Positions 1 through 6,849 of a DNA stretch of 11,119 bases are shown here, in pieces. Position numbers and translations under genes: made by a program. The first letter of the stretch is position 1. Each line of letters starts with the position of its first letter. The notes below the pieces were generated by a model. The model was not told the origin of the DNA and made no database searches. It saw only the letters and a list, made by a program, of their open reading frames with translations. The DNA comes from Gammaproteobacteria bacterium UBA6968. Its GTDB lineage: Bacteria > Pseudomonadota > Gammaproteobacteria > Pseudomonadales > Azotimanducaceae. The DNA is taken from positions 1-11,119 of the forward strand of contig DJYW01000072.1 in the NCBI GenBank assembly GCA_002450255.1, written 5' to 3'.

Positions 1-46
1 AAAGGCATTTTCTGAAAAGCGCCCGCCAAACTGGCAAGGCAAGTAG
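1..46 (+). CDS. C-terminal end of a probable enoyl-CoA hydratase/isomerase (crotonase), partial
   Basis: Reading from base 2, the frame gives KAFSEKRPPNWQGK and a TAG stop at 44-46. The pattern A-F-x-E-K-R-x-P-x-W-x-G-(K/R) just before the stop is the usual C-terminal signature of crotonase-family proteins, which hydrate or isomerise enoyl-CoA in beta-oxidation and related acyl-CoA routes. Only 14 codons are visible, so no catalytic residue can be checked. The other forward frames lack a recognisable sequence. The presence of an acyl-CoA synthetase gene 2.5 kb downstream is consistent but not proof. The call rests on this short motif alone. Confidence 0.6.
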   Translation, partial: KAFSEKRPPNWQGK

Positions 47-65
47 GTTCCGATCGAGCTAACGA

Positions 66-92
66 GCCGCTGATGCAACCTGCATTAGCGGC
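66..92 (+). terminator. Strong hairpin after the crotonase end, possible terminator or 5' element of the rhodanese gene
   Basis: GCCGCTGATGCA (66-77) can pair with TGCATTAGCGGC (81-92), leaving a three-base loop ACC. Eleven positions are Watson-Crick and one is a G-T wobble in RNA. It lies 20 bases after the TAG at 44-46 and 40 bases before the rhodanese start. No T-run follows (the next bases are ACTCAAATTT), so it is not a classical Rho-independent terminator. It could stabilise the upstream 3' end or belong to a small intergenic repeat family (similar cores occur near 5279 and 6850). Confidence 0.4.
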
Positions 93-131
93 ACTCAAAT
101 TTACTCGAAAACCTTGTGGAGGAATGCAGCT

Positions 132-539
132 ATGGCGCTGACAGTTACGCATAAGCAGTTGGTGGAAAAGGCCCTGGAGGAAGTGGAAACCCTCACTACT
201 GAAGCAGCCGAAGACCTGCTGCAAGATCCTGAAGCTGTCTTTGTTGATTTGCGCGACCCTAGAGAATTAGAGCGCGAGGGCACCATCCCAAATGCTTTTC
301 ACGCACCAAGAGGCATGATCGAGTTTTGGATCGATCCAACCTCCCCGTACTACAAAGATGTTTTCGGGTCTGGTAAGCGGTTGGTGTTTTTTTGTCAGAG
401 TGGCTGGCGTTCCGCGTTAACCACCAAAACAGTCCAAGATATGGGTTTATCGCCAGTGTGCCACGTTGGTGAGGGCTTCCGTGGCTGGAAAGACAGCGGC
501 GCACCAACTCAGGAAGTTGTTAAAAAGAAAAGTAGCTGA
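132..539 (+). CDS. Rhodanese-like domain sulfurtransferase (single domain)
   Basis: The 135-residue product is a single rhodanese domain. The loop CQSGWRS (residues 88-94) holds the active-site Cys88 that would carry a persulfide; CxxGxR is the normal pattern in single-domain rhodaneses. Upstream, VFVDLRDPRELEREGTIPNA (37-54 region) is the conserved 'D-x-R-x-x-x-E-x-x-x-G-x-I-P-x-A' segment, and GFRGWK (115-120) is the usual end motif. No signal peptide or membrane segment is seen, so it is probably cytoplasmic. I chose ATG 132 because GGAGG (118-122) lies nine bases before it; an in-frame TTG at 114 would add six residues and overlap that ribosome site. The substrate cannot be told from sequence. 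The tail ends in a lysine-rich stretch (KKKSS). It follows a probable crotonase gene in the same direction, 85 bases after its stop. Confidence 0.9.
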   Translation: MALTVTHKQLVEKALEEVETLTTEAAEDLLQDPEAVFVDLRDPRELEREGTIPNAFHAPRGMIEFWIDPTSPYYKDVFGSGKRLVFFCQSGWRSALTTKTVQDMGLSPVCHVGEGFRGWKDSGAPTQEVVKKKSS

Positions 540-639
540 GAAACGGCGCAACAAGAATCTATGTAATCGAAACAACACAGCGAAAAGCGCCAAGGGTCGA
601 TATGGCCTGGCTCAATGCGTCGCGACTAATTTTGTAATA

Positions 640-653
640 GCTTTATCTAAAGC
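640..653. repeat. Short dyad in the rhodanese to membrane-gene gap
   Basis: GCTTTA (640-645) and TAAAGC (648-653) are perfectly inverted around two bases. It sits in the 198-base gap between the rhodanese stop and the membrane-protein start. It could be a weak hairpin or a protein-binding dyad; no clear -35/-10 pair accompanies it. I see nothing else in this gap. Confidence 0.2.
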
Positions 654-737
654 AGAGCTCAGCGCATACAGTGCAGTGGTTCAGGTTAACAACATCCGAT
701 TTACCAATCATTTATCAACCATTGGCCGGGAGGGTCG

Positions 738-1400
738 ATGTCACCCATTAAGCTCGTTATTTATCTACTCGCCTTTTGCGGCGGCTTCATCATTATGTCG
801 CTGGAACTCCTTGGCGGCCGCATGCTTGCGCCCTACTTCGGCAGCGGCATTTACGTCTGGGGCAGCATCATTACCGTGTTTATGCTGTCGCTGTCGCTAG
901 GCTACTTGCTCGGCGGCCGCTTTTCGGTACACAACCCAAGCATCACCAAATTCGCTACCCTGTTCGGTGGCGCCGCTGTTTTGCTCTATCCGCTTGTTTA
1001 TTTTGCTGACAGCATCATGCAGGTCATTTTTTTGCAGATTGAAGATCCTAGATATGGTTCTCTCGTGGCTTCATGCACCCTTTTTATCGTGCCGACCATC
1101 ATCCTAGGAATGATCTCGCCCTACTCCGTGCGGCTGCTGGTCGAAACGGTGGAACGCTCAGGCCAAGTCGCCGGTAAACTTTATTTCATGTCGACATTGG
1201 GCAGTTCTCTCGGCACATTAATGACTTCCTTTTACTTCGTGCTGTGGTTTGAGGTGAATACTATTCTGACATTGATGACCGTGACCTTGCTGCTTATCGC
1301 AGCGGTTGCTGTAGCGGCGGACCGCTTCTTCGGCAATGATTTAATTCAGCTAAATGGTCTTAAGACACCGAATGCCGCGGATGACACGGCGCTAAAATAG
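738..1400 (+). CDS. Six-helix membrane protein matching the N-terminal membrane half of fused spermidine-synthase-like proteins
   Basis: The 220-residue product has about six hydrophobic helices: residues 5-25, 39-60, 73-94, 108-128, 147-170 and 174-194. Family landmarks are E23-L-L-G-G-R-M-L-A-P-Y-F-G, the GYLLGGR segment (55-61), GMISPYSVRLL (124-134) and GKLYFMSTLGSSLGT (146-160). These are typical of the membrane half of proteins often annotated 'fused MFS/spermidine synthase'. In those proteins a SAM-fold domain follows in the same chain; here the chain stops at residue 220 and the SAM-fold domain is a separate gene 178 bases downstream. Start ATG 738 has GGAGG at 729-733, four bases away, which is a little close. 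Its biochemical role is not established; it may anchor or transport for the downstream protein. The family call is firm, the function is not. Confidence 0.8.
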   Translation: MSPIKLVIYLLAFCGGFIIMSLELLGGRMLAPYFGSGIYVWGSIITVFMLSLSLGYLLGGRFSVHNPSITKFATLFGGAAVLLYPLVYFADSIMQVIFLQIEDPRYGSLVASCTLFIVPTIILGMISPYSVRLLVETVERSGQVAGKLYFMSTLGSSLGTLMTSFYFVLWFEVNTILTLMTVTLLLIAAVAVAADRFFGNDLIQLNGLKTPNAADDTALK

Positions 1401-1404
1401 CGCC
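1388..1404 (+). terminator. Hairpin overlapping the stop codon of the membrane-protein gene
   Basis: GGCGCTA (1388-1394) pairs perfectly with TAGCGCC (1398-1404) around a three-base AAA loop; the TAG stop is 1398-1400. CGCCT (1401-1405) can alternatively pair with AGGCG (1414-1418), so two stems compete. No T-run follows. It could cause partial termination or mRNA stabilisation between the two halves of the pair. Confidence 0.3.
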
Positions 1405-1578
1405 TTAATCGCTAGGCGTCGGACCCGATTGGTGACCAGGGTTGGCATCTTGGCGGCGGCTTTGGCGCACGCATCGAGAATCACGACGCCAACAGCGACA
1501 TAACCAACAGCCATGCTATGGAATGTATAAAGTGATCCGCTAAAACAGCGATTACGGTAAAGATCAAAAGGTACTAAC

Positions 1579-2556
1579 GTGGATTTAAACGTTTATAAAA
1601 TCAGCCACCGGCTGGCACAGTTGCTTAACTGGACCTTGCTAACTGTACTGGTTTGCCTGAGTTTCGGCAGTCTCCCCACTCATGCGGACCGAATCGTTCA
1701 CCAAGAGCAATCACTGTACAGCAACATCATCGTTCGTGAATCCAATCGACGCTTATGCCTGCAGTTCACCCTGCGACGCGAAAGTAATCAGAGCTGTCAG
1801 GATCCTAGCGACCCACAGCGCTTGGTTTTTCATTACGCGCGCATGATTATGACTAGCTTTCTGTTTATCGAAGATCCTCAAGACATCCTCATCATTGGCT
1901 TGGGCGGTGGCACCCTGCCGGCAACCCTGGAGCGCTTGCTACCAGAAGCACGCATTACTACCGTCGAAATTGATCCGGCGGTGGTCCGCCTCGCCAAGGA
2001 TTACTTTAACTTCGTCGAATCACCAAAGAACGAGGTCGTTGTGCAAGACGCGCGCGTTTTCACCAAGCGTGCAAGCTTACGGCAGCTCAAATACGACCTA
2101 GTGATCCTCGATGCATTTAACGGTGAATACATTCCAGAACATCTGATGACTGAGGAATATCTGCGCGAGGTCAGAAGCCTGTTGCGCCCCGAATCACTAT
2201 TGGTTTCCAACACCTTCGTAACCAGCGCTTTGTATGACCATGAGTCGTCAACTTACGCGAAAGTGTTTGAATCGTTTATTAACTTTAAGCGCGCCGAAAC
2301 CGGCAACCGTTTGATCTTGATCCCCAACGCTGCGCTGCCTGCAATGGAGCGACCCGAAATTGACCAGACGGCTTTTCTGGCAAAAGCCGAAGGTTTGCAG
2401 GAACGCCTGGCTGGCCTGGATGTGCCGGTAAGCCGCTACGTCAGCCAACTGGTAAAGCTGTTGCCACCGGATCAGCGCAAGCCAGATTGGAATGTAGCTG
2501 CACGAGCGTTAACGGACCAGTATTCGCCAGCCAATTTACTGCGCCATAAGAAGTAG
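1579..2556 (+). CDS. Spermidine-synthase-like SAM-fold protein with N-terminal signal sequence
   Basis: The 325-residue product has a Rossmann methyltransferase/aminopropyltransferase fold: ILIIGLGGGT (103-112, nucleotide-binding loop), VEIDP (129-133, acidic residue for the ribose), QDARVF (156-161) and DLVILDAFNGEYIPEHLMTEEYL (from 173), all typical of spermidine-synthase-like proteins. Unlike true SpeE, the glycine loop reads GGGTLP rather than GGGDGG, and the catalytic D-x-x-D-P segment is DAFNGEYIP, keeping only the first Asp (178). A true aminopropyltransferase is therefore doubtful. Residues 1-12 are basic, 17-33 hydrophobic, and THA-D near 34-37 resembles a signal-peptidase site, so the domain may be exported. 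The mature part has exactly two cysteines (60 and 73). Start is GTG 1579 with AAAAGG just upstream; a stop (1558-1560) rules out a longer in-frame form. It follows the membrane-half gene and probably works with it. Confidence 0.82.
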   Translation: MDLNVYKISHRLAQLLNWTLLTVLVCLSFGSLPTHADRIVHQEQSLYSNIIVRESNRRLCLQFTLRRESNQSCQDPSDPQRLVFHYARMIMTSFLFIEDPQDILIIGLGGGTLPATLERLLPEARITTVEIDPAVVRLAKDYFNFVESPKNEVVVQDARVFTKRASLRQLKYDLVILDAFNGEYIPEHLMTEEYLREVRSLLRPESLLVSNTFVTSALYDHESSTYAKVFESFINFKRAETGNRLILIPNAALPAMERPEIDQTAFLAKAEGLQERLAGLDVPVSRYVSQLVKLLPPDQRKPDWNVAARALTDQYSPANLLRHKK

Positions 2557-2630
2557 CTCGGGCGTAGCGTTTCGCCAAACCCTCGCTTATCCGCTATCGG
2601 CCAGCCAGCGTGAGAACAAGCAGCTACTTC
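2550..2630. repeat. Inverted repeat spanning the convergent gene ends
   Basis: GAAGTAGCT (2550-2558) and AGCTACTTC (2622-2630) are perfect inverted copies, each including the TAG stop of its gene. The 63-base loop makes a compact terminator unlikely. Both genes simply end in a Lys codon (AAG) and TAG followed by CT, so chance is a fair explanation. Confidence 0.25.
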
Positions 2631-4150
2631 GCTGCCTCCCAATACTCATCTTTTAGCAGCCGTTTATACAGTTTGCCGGTTGGATGTCGAGGCAGTTCAT
2701 CGCGGAAATCGATGCTACGCGGGCATTTAATGTGCGACAGCTTGGTACGGCAGTAGTCGAGCAATTCTACTTCCACCATTGGACCCGCCTGGGACGTATC
2801 CTTGAGCTGCACAACTGCTTTCACCTCTTCGCCAAAATCTTCGTTTGGCACGCCGAACACCGCGACGTCTAACACTTTATCGTGGGTGATCAAAACGTTT
2901 TCGGCTTCTTGCGGGTAAATGTTAACGCCGCCGGAAATGATCATGAAGTGTTTGCGATCAGTCAGATAAAGATAGCCATCCTCATCCATGTAGCCCACAT
3001 CGCCAAGTGTCGACCAGCCTTGGGCGTGCCTAGAACTATTGGTTTTATCGGTGTCTTTGTAGTACTCGAAGGTGCCCCCGCCAGCAAAGAAAATGGTGCC
3101 GGATTCGCCTACCGGAACCTCTTCGCCGTTTTCATCGCAAATGTGTAGTTCACAGTTCAGCGCTTTACCAACAGATCCCTTATGCGATAGCCATTCTTCC
3201 GAATTCAACTGCACGAATCCATTGCCTTCGGTGCCTGCGTAATACTCAAAAATCACCGGCCCCCACCATTCGATCATCTGTTCTTTTATCGGCACCGGAC
3301 AAGGTGCCGCGGCATGAATCGCGCATTGCAGAGAAGACGTGTCATAGCGCAACCGGACTTCGTCCGGCAGTTTAAGCATGCGCACAAACATAGTGGGCAC
3401 CCATTGGCTGTGCGTGATTTGATAGTCCTGAATGCACTGCAGTGCAAACTCGGCTTCAAAGTGCTCCATAACCACCACAGCAACACCGGTGCGCAAGCAA
3501 TTCATCGTAAACGCCAATGGCGCAGCGTGATAAAGCGGTGCGGGTGAAAGGTAGATTGAGTCTTGCGACGCCCCGTAAAGCAATTCTAGTAAATTAGGAT
3601 CAGTGCTTTCACCGTAGGGGTAATCTGGTAACGGCCGCTTCACACCTTTCGGGTATCCAGTCGTTCCAGAGGAATACAACATAGCCACCCCCTCGCGCTG
3701 ATCTGCGATCGGATGCGTGGGCATTTTGGCTATCGCTGCTTCCCAAGACTCATAGCCGTCGATCGTATCGTCTACCATATAGCGCGCCTGTACATTCGGC
3801 ATCCGATCATGCAGCGGCTCTAAAACCGCCTTGCGTTCAACTGAGGAAATGAACAGCTGAGCCTCGCAATTGTTGACGATGTACTCCACTTCTTCCTGCT
3901 GCAATCGCCAGCTTATGGCCGTGTAATATAGGCCAGCGCGCTGGGCTGCGAAACAAATCTGGAAAAACCGCGGATGGTTCTCCAATAATACGGCGATGTG
4001 GTCGCCAGCCTGCAATCCGTGCGAACGGAATAGGTGTGCGCCCTGGTTAGCTGTCTCTTCTAACTCTTGGTAGGTCACGCGCTGCCCCGTATCAGCCATG
4101 ATGTAGGCGGTTTTATTTGGCTCCGCCGCAGCTATCTCTGCTGGATTCAT
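2624..4150 (-). CDS. AMP-forming acyl-CoA synthetase (FadD/bile-acid-CoA-ligase-like)
   Basis: The 508-residue product is a complete ANL-superfamily adenylating enzyme that would activate a carboxylic acid with ATP and join it to CoA. Motifs in order: phosphate loop YSSGTTGYPKG (159-169), YYAGTEGNG (303-311, with T307-E308), GWSTLGDVGY (378-387, Asp384 for ribose), TDRKHFMIISGGVNIYP (397-413, hinge and CoA-binding region) and the C-terminal PTGKLYK with the catalytic Lys493. Length is normal for the family. I chose ATG 4150 because a purine-rich ribosome site (GAGGGGAA on the minus strand, just upstream) precedes it; a start 36 bases further up would leave that site inside the coding region. 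The acid substrate cannot be read from sequence; fatty, aromatic or sterol side-chain acids are all possible. It converges with the spermidine-synthase-like gene and lies 280 bases downstream of msrB on the same strand, so it probably has its own promoter. Confidence 0.93.
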   Translation of the reverse strand: MNPAEIAAAEPNKTAYIMADTGQRVTYQELEETANQGAHLFRSHGLQAGDHIAVLLENHPRFFQICFAAQRAGLYYTAISWRLQQEEVEYIVNNCEAQLFISSVERKAVLEPLHDRMPNVQARYMVDDTIDGYESWEAAIAKMPTHPIADQREGVAMLYSSGTTGYPKGVKRPLPDYPYGESTDPNLLELLYGASQDSIYLSPAPLYHAAPLAFTMNCLRTGVAVVVMEHFEAEFALQCIQDYQITHSQWVPTMFVRMLKLPDEVRLRYDTSSLQCAIHAAAPCPVPIKEQMIEWWGPVIFEYYAGTEGNGFVQLNSEEWLSHKGSVGKALNCELHICDENGEEVPVGESGTIFFAGGGTFEYYKDTDKTNSSRHAQGWSTLGDVGYMDEDGYLYLTDRKHFMIISGGVNIYPQEAENVLITHDKVLDVAVFGVPNEDFGEEVKAVVQLKDTSQAGPMVEVELLDYCRTKLSHIKCPRSIDFRDELPRHPTGKLYKRLLKDEYWEAAK

Positions 4151-4383
4151 ATTTCCCCTCTCTTCCCTCTGCCATGTCTTGCACATGCTTTATGAACATT
4201 CTTGCAACATCTCCGCAAACGCTAAGCGCGTGCGTACCGCGGCTCGCTAAAACACCACGTTGCCAAGTGTTGGAGCACAATTGGTTTGACTCTCAACCGG
4301 GGCATTGCCACACATGCTACCGGTAAATCCCCTGCGACTGCTCGTGTCTACAAATCTAAGACCGCTCGCTACCACATACCTAA

Positions 4384-4405
4384 AGTAGGGGTTCTAACAC
4401 CCACT
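4384..4405 (-). terminator. Weak hairpin after msrB
   Basis: On the minus strand AGTGGG (from 4405) can pair with the CCCCTACT segment (to 4384), with one wobble, and TTT follows. It lies about 26 bases after the msrB stop and is the best terminator candidate there, but the stem is short and the T-run only three bases. The rest of the 4151-4430 gap shows no gene I can support. Confidence 0.3.
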
Positions 4406-4430
4406 CGTCAAAGGGCCAGTGCAGCACAAG

Positions 4431-4853
4431 CTACTCTGCTTCCTCATAAAAATTCAACGAGACTGAGTTCATACAAAAACGTAAACCCGTCGGTTCCGGC
4501 CCATCCGGAAAAACATGGCCAAGATGCGCATCACAGCGAGCACAAAGGACTTCGATACGCCGCATACCTAAGCTGTTATCCTCACGAGTCGTTAACGCCT
4601 CGCGATTCAACGGCGCATAAAAACTCGGCCAACCACAGCCCGCGTCAAACTTAGTCATGGATTCAAATAGCGGGTTATCACAACATTTACAGTGATAGAA
4701 CCCGTCGCGCTCTTCGTTCCAATAGATGCCGGTAAACGGCCGTTCAGTACCCGCTCGACGGGTCACGTCAAATTCTTCCTGGGTCAATTGTGTGCGCCAC
4801 TCCGCTTCTGACTTAACCACCTTTGACGTGTTTAGATCGCCCGCTTCGCTCAT
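4431..4853 (-). CDS. msrB: Peptide-methionine (R)-S-oxide reductase MsrB
   Basis: MsrB reduces the R form of methionine sulfoxide in oxidised proteins, usually with thioredoxin. The 140-residue product (E. coli MsrB is 137) contains both zinc-binding CxxC pairs (Cys55/Cys58 in HCKCC, and Cys104/Cys107 in LCARC), the substrate segment [10 protein letters not shown] (69-78), HLGHVF (110-115) and the catalytic Cys127 in RFCMNSVSL. No signal peptide is present, so it is cytoplasmic. Start ATG 4853 is chosen because GAGG on the minus strand (4863-4860) lies six bases upstream; a longer in-frame form from 4892 would begin MGPYSSNDK with no comparable site. It stands alone, leftward, with a large structured gap upstream that it shares with the divergent alaA gene. 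Confidence 0.96.
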   Translation of the reverse strand: MSEAGDLNTSKVVKSEAEWRTQLTQEEFDVTRRAGTERPFTGIYWNEERDGFYHCKCCDNPLFESMTKFDAGCGWPSFYAPLNREALTTREDNSLGMRRIEVLCARCDAHLGHVFPDGPEPTGLRFCMNSVSLNFYEEAE

Positions 4854-5262
4854 GGTTTTCCTCGCTTTATCGTTACTTGAATAGGGCCCCAATTTTGGCT
4901 CCCCGCTTTGATTCGTTCAGCCGATCCATATCGATCTGCCTTGCTTGTCGTTCGCTTCCGCGTTGCTCGCACGCGTTTCGTTTTGGCGTCGCTGTTTGTT
5001 CAGGCGATTACCATTGCGTTTGTTTGCGGTTTCGTCAAGCACCAACGCACTATCCTTACTTGGTGCCCGAGCATAGTTGAAGACCGCCAAGAACGACCCC
5101 TGCATACTCGTGCTCGACATTGTCTTCGGTAAGTCCAACAGAAACCGGATCAACGCTGCTGTGGTGACGATCAGCGATAGACTTCGCGGATGCGTTCACT
5201 GACGCCAGTCTATAAACTAGCGATCCACCGACCGGGCGGCGCACTAAGCATGCATTTTACAG

Positions 5263-5298
5263 ACGCTTTTCAGAGCGTTAGCGGAATATTAGCCGCTA
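5263..5298. repeat. Two adjacent small hairpins
   Basis: ACGCT (5263-5267) with AGCGT (5274-5278), loop TTTCAG, is followed directly by TAGCGG (5279-5284) with CCGCTA (5293-5298), loop of eight bases. The second core matches the hairpins at 66-92 and 6850-6897. Confidence 0.35.
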
Positions 5299-5360
5299 GT
5301 CGGCAACGACTTTCGACGCATCTTATTAGGAACGACAAACTCGATCAGTAGATAGAAGAG

Positions 5361-5372
5361 CAACATATGTTG
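5361..5372. promoter_or_regulatory. Perfect 12-base palindrome upstream of alaA
   Basis: CAACATATGTTG reads the same on both strands and lies about 140 bases before the alaA start, with a TTGACA hexamer (5370-5375) overlapping its right end. This arrangement could be an operator over a -35 element, but no -10 hexamer is found at the proper spacing. It also contains the ATG of the possible leader ORF. Confidence 0.3.
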
Positions 5373-5423
5373 ACATGGCGCCAGGCAGCCCATGCCTGGT
5401 TGCAATCGCTACCAGAAGATTAA
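5367..5423 (+). CDS. Possible 18-codon leader ORF upstream of alaA
   Basis: ATG 5367 opens MLTWRQAAHAWLQSLPED and a TAA at 5421-5423. A purine-rich AGAAGAG (5354-5360) sits six bases before the ATG. The hairpin CCAGGCA-GCCCA-TGCCTGG (5381-5399) lies inside the ORF. It ends 89 bases before alaA. The peptide has three Ala and two Trp codons, so a translation-coupled leader is conceivable, but there is no T-run and no anti-terminator pairing I can prove. Chance ORFs of this size are common. Confidence 0.2.
   Translation: MLTWRQAAHAWLQSLPED
5381..5399 (+). repeat. Seven-base-pair hairpin upstream of alaA
   Basis: CCAGGCA (5381-5387) and TGCCTGG (5393-5399) pair perfectly around a five-base loop, with a possible extra G-T pair at the base (5380, 5400). 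No T-run follows, so it is more likely a regulatory or mRNA-structure element than a terminator. Confidence 0.4.
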
Positions 5424-5512
5424 GCAGATCGTGATTAGGTGTCTTTCGCATTGCGCTGAAAGCCGGCCTTGTTGAGCGGCAGGTCAGAACAGGATTACTC
5501 GGAAACGAACCA

Positions 5513-6760
5513 ATGATTAAGAAATCTACAAAGTTAGATGACGTTTGCTACGACATTCGCGGCCCGGTCTTAGCGGCTGCGGAGCGTTTAGAGGAAGAAG
5601 GTCATCGCGTTCTGAAGCTCAATATCGGTAATCCAGCCCCGTGGGGCTTCGATGCGCCCGAGGAAATTATTCGCGATATCATCGCTAACCTCCCAGCGGC
5701 CCAAGGCTATTGTGATTCCAAGGGTATTTTCTCGGCGCGTAAAGCAGTCATGCAATATTGCCAACAGGTGGGCATTAAAAATGTAGATGTGGACGACATC
5801 TACATCGGCAACGGCGTTTCTGAACTGGTGGCCCTATCGATCCAAGCGCTGCTCAATAACGGCGACGAAGTATTGATCCCGAGTCCGGACTTTCCGCTGT
5901 GGTCGGCGGCAACTAACCTATCCGGCGGTAAAGCCGTGCACTACCTTTGCGACGAAGAGGATGACTGGCAGCCAGATTTACAAGATCTGCGCAGTAAGAT
6001 CACGCCAGCCACCAAGGCAATGGTCATCATCAATCCGAATAATCCCACCGGTGCTGTATACAGCGTCGAACGATTGCAGGCCATGCTGCAACTCGCCCGG
6101 GACAACGACCTGGTGGTTTTCGCGGACGAAATCTACGACAAAATCCTCTTTGACGAACTGCCTTATACCCCCATTGCCGCACTGGCGGATGATCTGTTAG
6201 TTCTCACTTTCAGCGGTCTTTCAAAGTCGTATCGGGCGGCAGGTTTCCGCACCGGTTGGATGATCGTCAGCGGCACAAAAGAGAATGCTGCCGACTATAT
6301 CGAGGGACTCAATATTTTAGCTTCGCTGCGCTTGTGCGCTAACGTTCCATCACAACACGCGGTGCAAACAGCACTGGGTGGCTATCAAAGTATTTTCGAC
6401 CTCACCGCACCAGGCGGGCGCTTACACACTCAACGTGAAGTCGCTTGGCAAATGCTGAATGAAATTGACGGTATCACCTGCGTTAAACCAAAGGGTGCTT
6501 TATATCTGTTCCCAAAGATTGACACCGAGAAGTTCAACATACACAACGATGAACAGTTCGTGTTGGACTTGCTAGTCAAAGAGAAAGTGCTGTTGGTGCA
6601 TGGCAGCGGATTTAACTGGCCAAAATCAGACCACTTTCGGATTGTGTTCCTGCCCCACAGAGAAGATTTGAAGGAAGCGATAAACCGGTTAGAGCGATTC
6701 TTAAAACACTATCGACAGGACAACCCCAGCCAAAGCAATGCAAGCTTTTCCCGGTTCTAA
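5513..6760 (+). CDS. alaA: Alanine aminotransferase AlaA (glutamate-pyruvate transaminase)
   Basis: AlaA makes alanine from pyruvate and glutamate using pyridoxal phosphate (fold type I, class I aminotransferases), in the cytoplasm. The 415-residue product is close to E. coli AlaA (405) and begins with the diagnostic DIRGPVLAAAERLEEEGHRVL stretch. Visible landmarks: LNIGNPAPWGF (36-46), GYCDSKGIFSAR (65-76), YIGNGVSE (97-104), NPNNPTGAVYS (174-184), FADEIYD (203-209, Asp205 facing the cofactor nitrogen), FSGLSKSYR (233-241, Lys238 forming the Schiff base), GFRTGWM (244-250) and HFRIVFLP (374-381, Arg376 for the substrate carboxylate). The C-terminal dozen residues (QDNPSQSNASFSRF) look like a variable tail. 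ATG 5513 follows GGAAAC, a modest ribosome site. The gene is monocistronic in this window, with a structured gap on each side. Confidence 0.95.
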   Translation: MIKKSTKLDDVCYDIRGPVLAAAERLEEEGHRVLKLNIGNPAPWGFDAPEEIIRDIIANLPAAQGYCDSKGIFSARKAVMQYCQQVGIKNVDVDDIYIGNGVSELVALSIQALLNNGDEVLIPSPDFPLWSAATNLSGGKAVHYLCDEEDDWQPDLQDLRSKITPATKAMVIINPNNPTGAVYSVERLQAMLQLARDNDLVVFADEIYDKILFDELPYTPIAALADDLLVLTFSGLSKSYRAAGFRTGWMIVSGTKENAADYIEGLNILASLRLCANVPSQHAVQTALGGYQSIFDLTAPGGRLHTQREVAWQMLNEIDGITCVKPKGALYLFPKIDTEKFNIHNDEQFVLDLLVKEKVLLVHGSGFNWPKSDHFRIVFLPHREDLKEAINRLERFLKHYRQDNPSQSNASFSRF

Positions 6761-6816
6761 CGGCACGGAGTGACACAGGATCAGGTTGGATCGCATTGAG
6801 TTATAGCGTCTTGATC

Positions 6817-6837
6817 AAGGTGTGTGTGCAACACCTT
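6817..6837. terminator. Hairpin downstream of alaA
   Basis: AAGGTGT (6817-6823) pairs with ACACCTT (6831-6837) around seven bases, 57 bases after the alaA stop. It lacks a T-run. It is the first of several stems in the convergent gap. Confidence 0.35.
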
Positions 6838-6849
6838 CGGCCTAGATCC

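Larger units (their letters stand above)
4854..5512. other. 659-base divergent gap between msrB and alaA
   Basis: No gene is convincingly coded here. Promoters for msrB and alaA should both lie in it, but I find no confident -35/-10 pair. Bases 4921-5040 are strikingly A-poor on the plus strand (11 A in 120). A minus-strand frame from ATG 5120 to 4917 (67 codons, rich in Asn, Arg, Lys and Gln after a short hydrophobic start) uses this skew but has no good ribosome site and no family signature. Dyads: ACGCT/AGCGT at 5263-5267 and 5274-5278, immediately followed by TAGCGG/CCGCTA at 5279-5284 and 5293-5298; the 12-base palindrome CAACATATGTTG at 5361-5372; and the CCAGGCA/TGCCTGG hairpin at 5381-5399. 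Confidence 0.6.

Noticed and set aside
466..900. Plus-strand 144-codon open frame bridging the rhodanese and membrane-protein genes
   Set aside because: It overlaps both supported genes in another frame, and its sequence is typical of an out-of-frame shadow.
4286..4654. Plus-strand 122-codon open frame overlapping msrB
   Set aside because: Most of it lies antisense to msrB, whose catalytic and zinc residues are all intact; the remainder is low-complexity and has no ribosome site or family signature.
5370..5398. TTGACA at 5370 as part of an alaA promoter
   Set aside because: At 17-base spacing the -10 position reads TGCCTG, which is not a usable -10 hexamer; kept only as part of the palindrome note.
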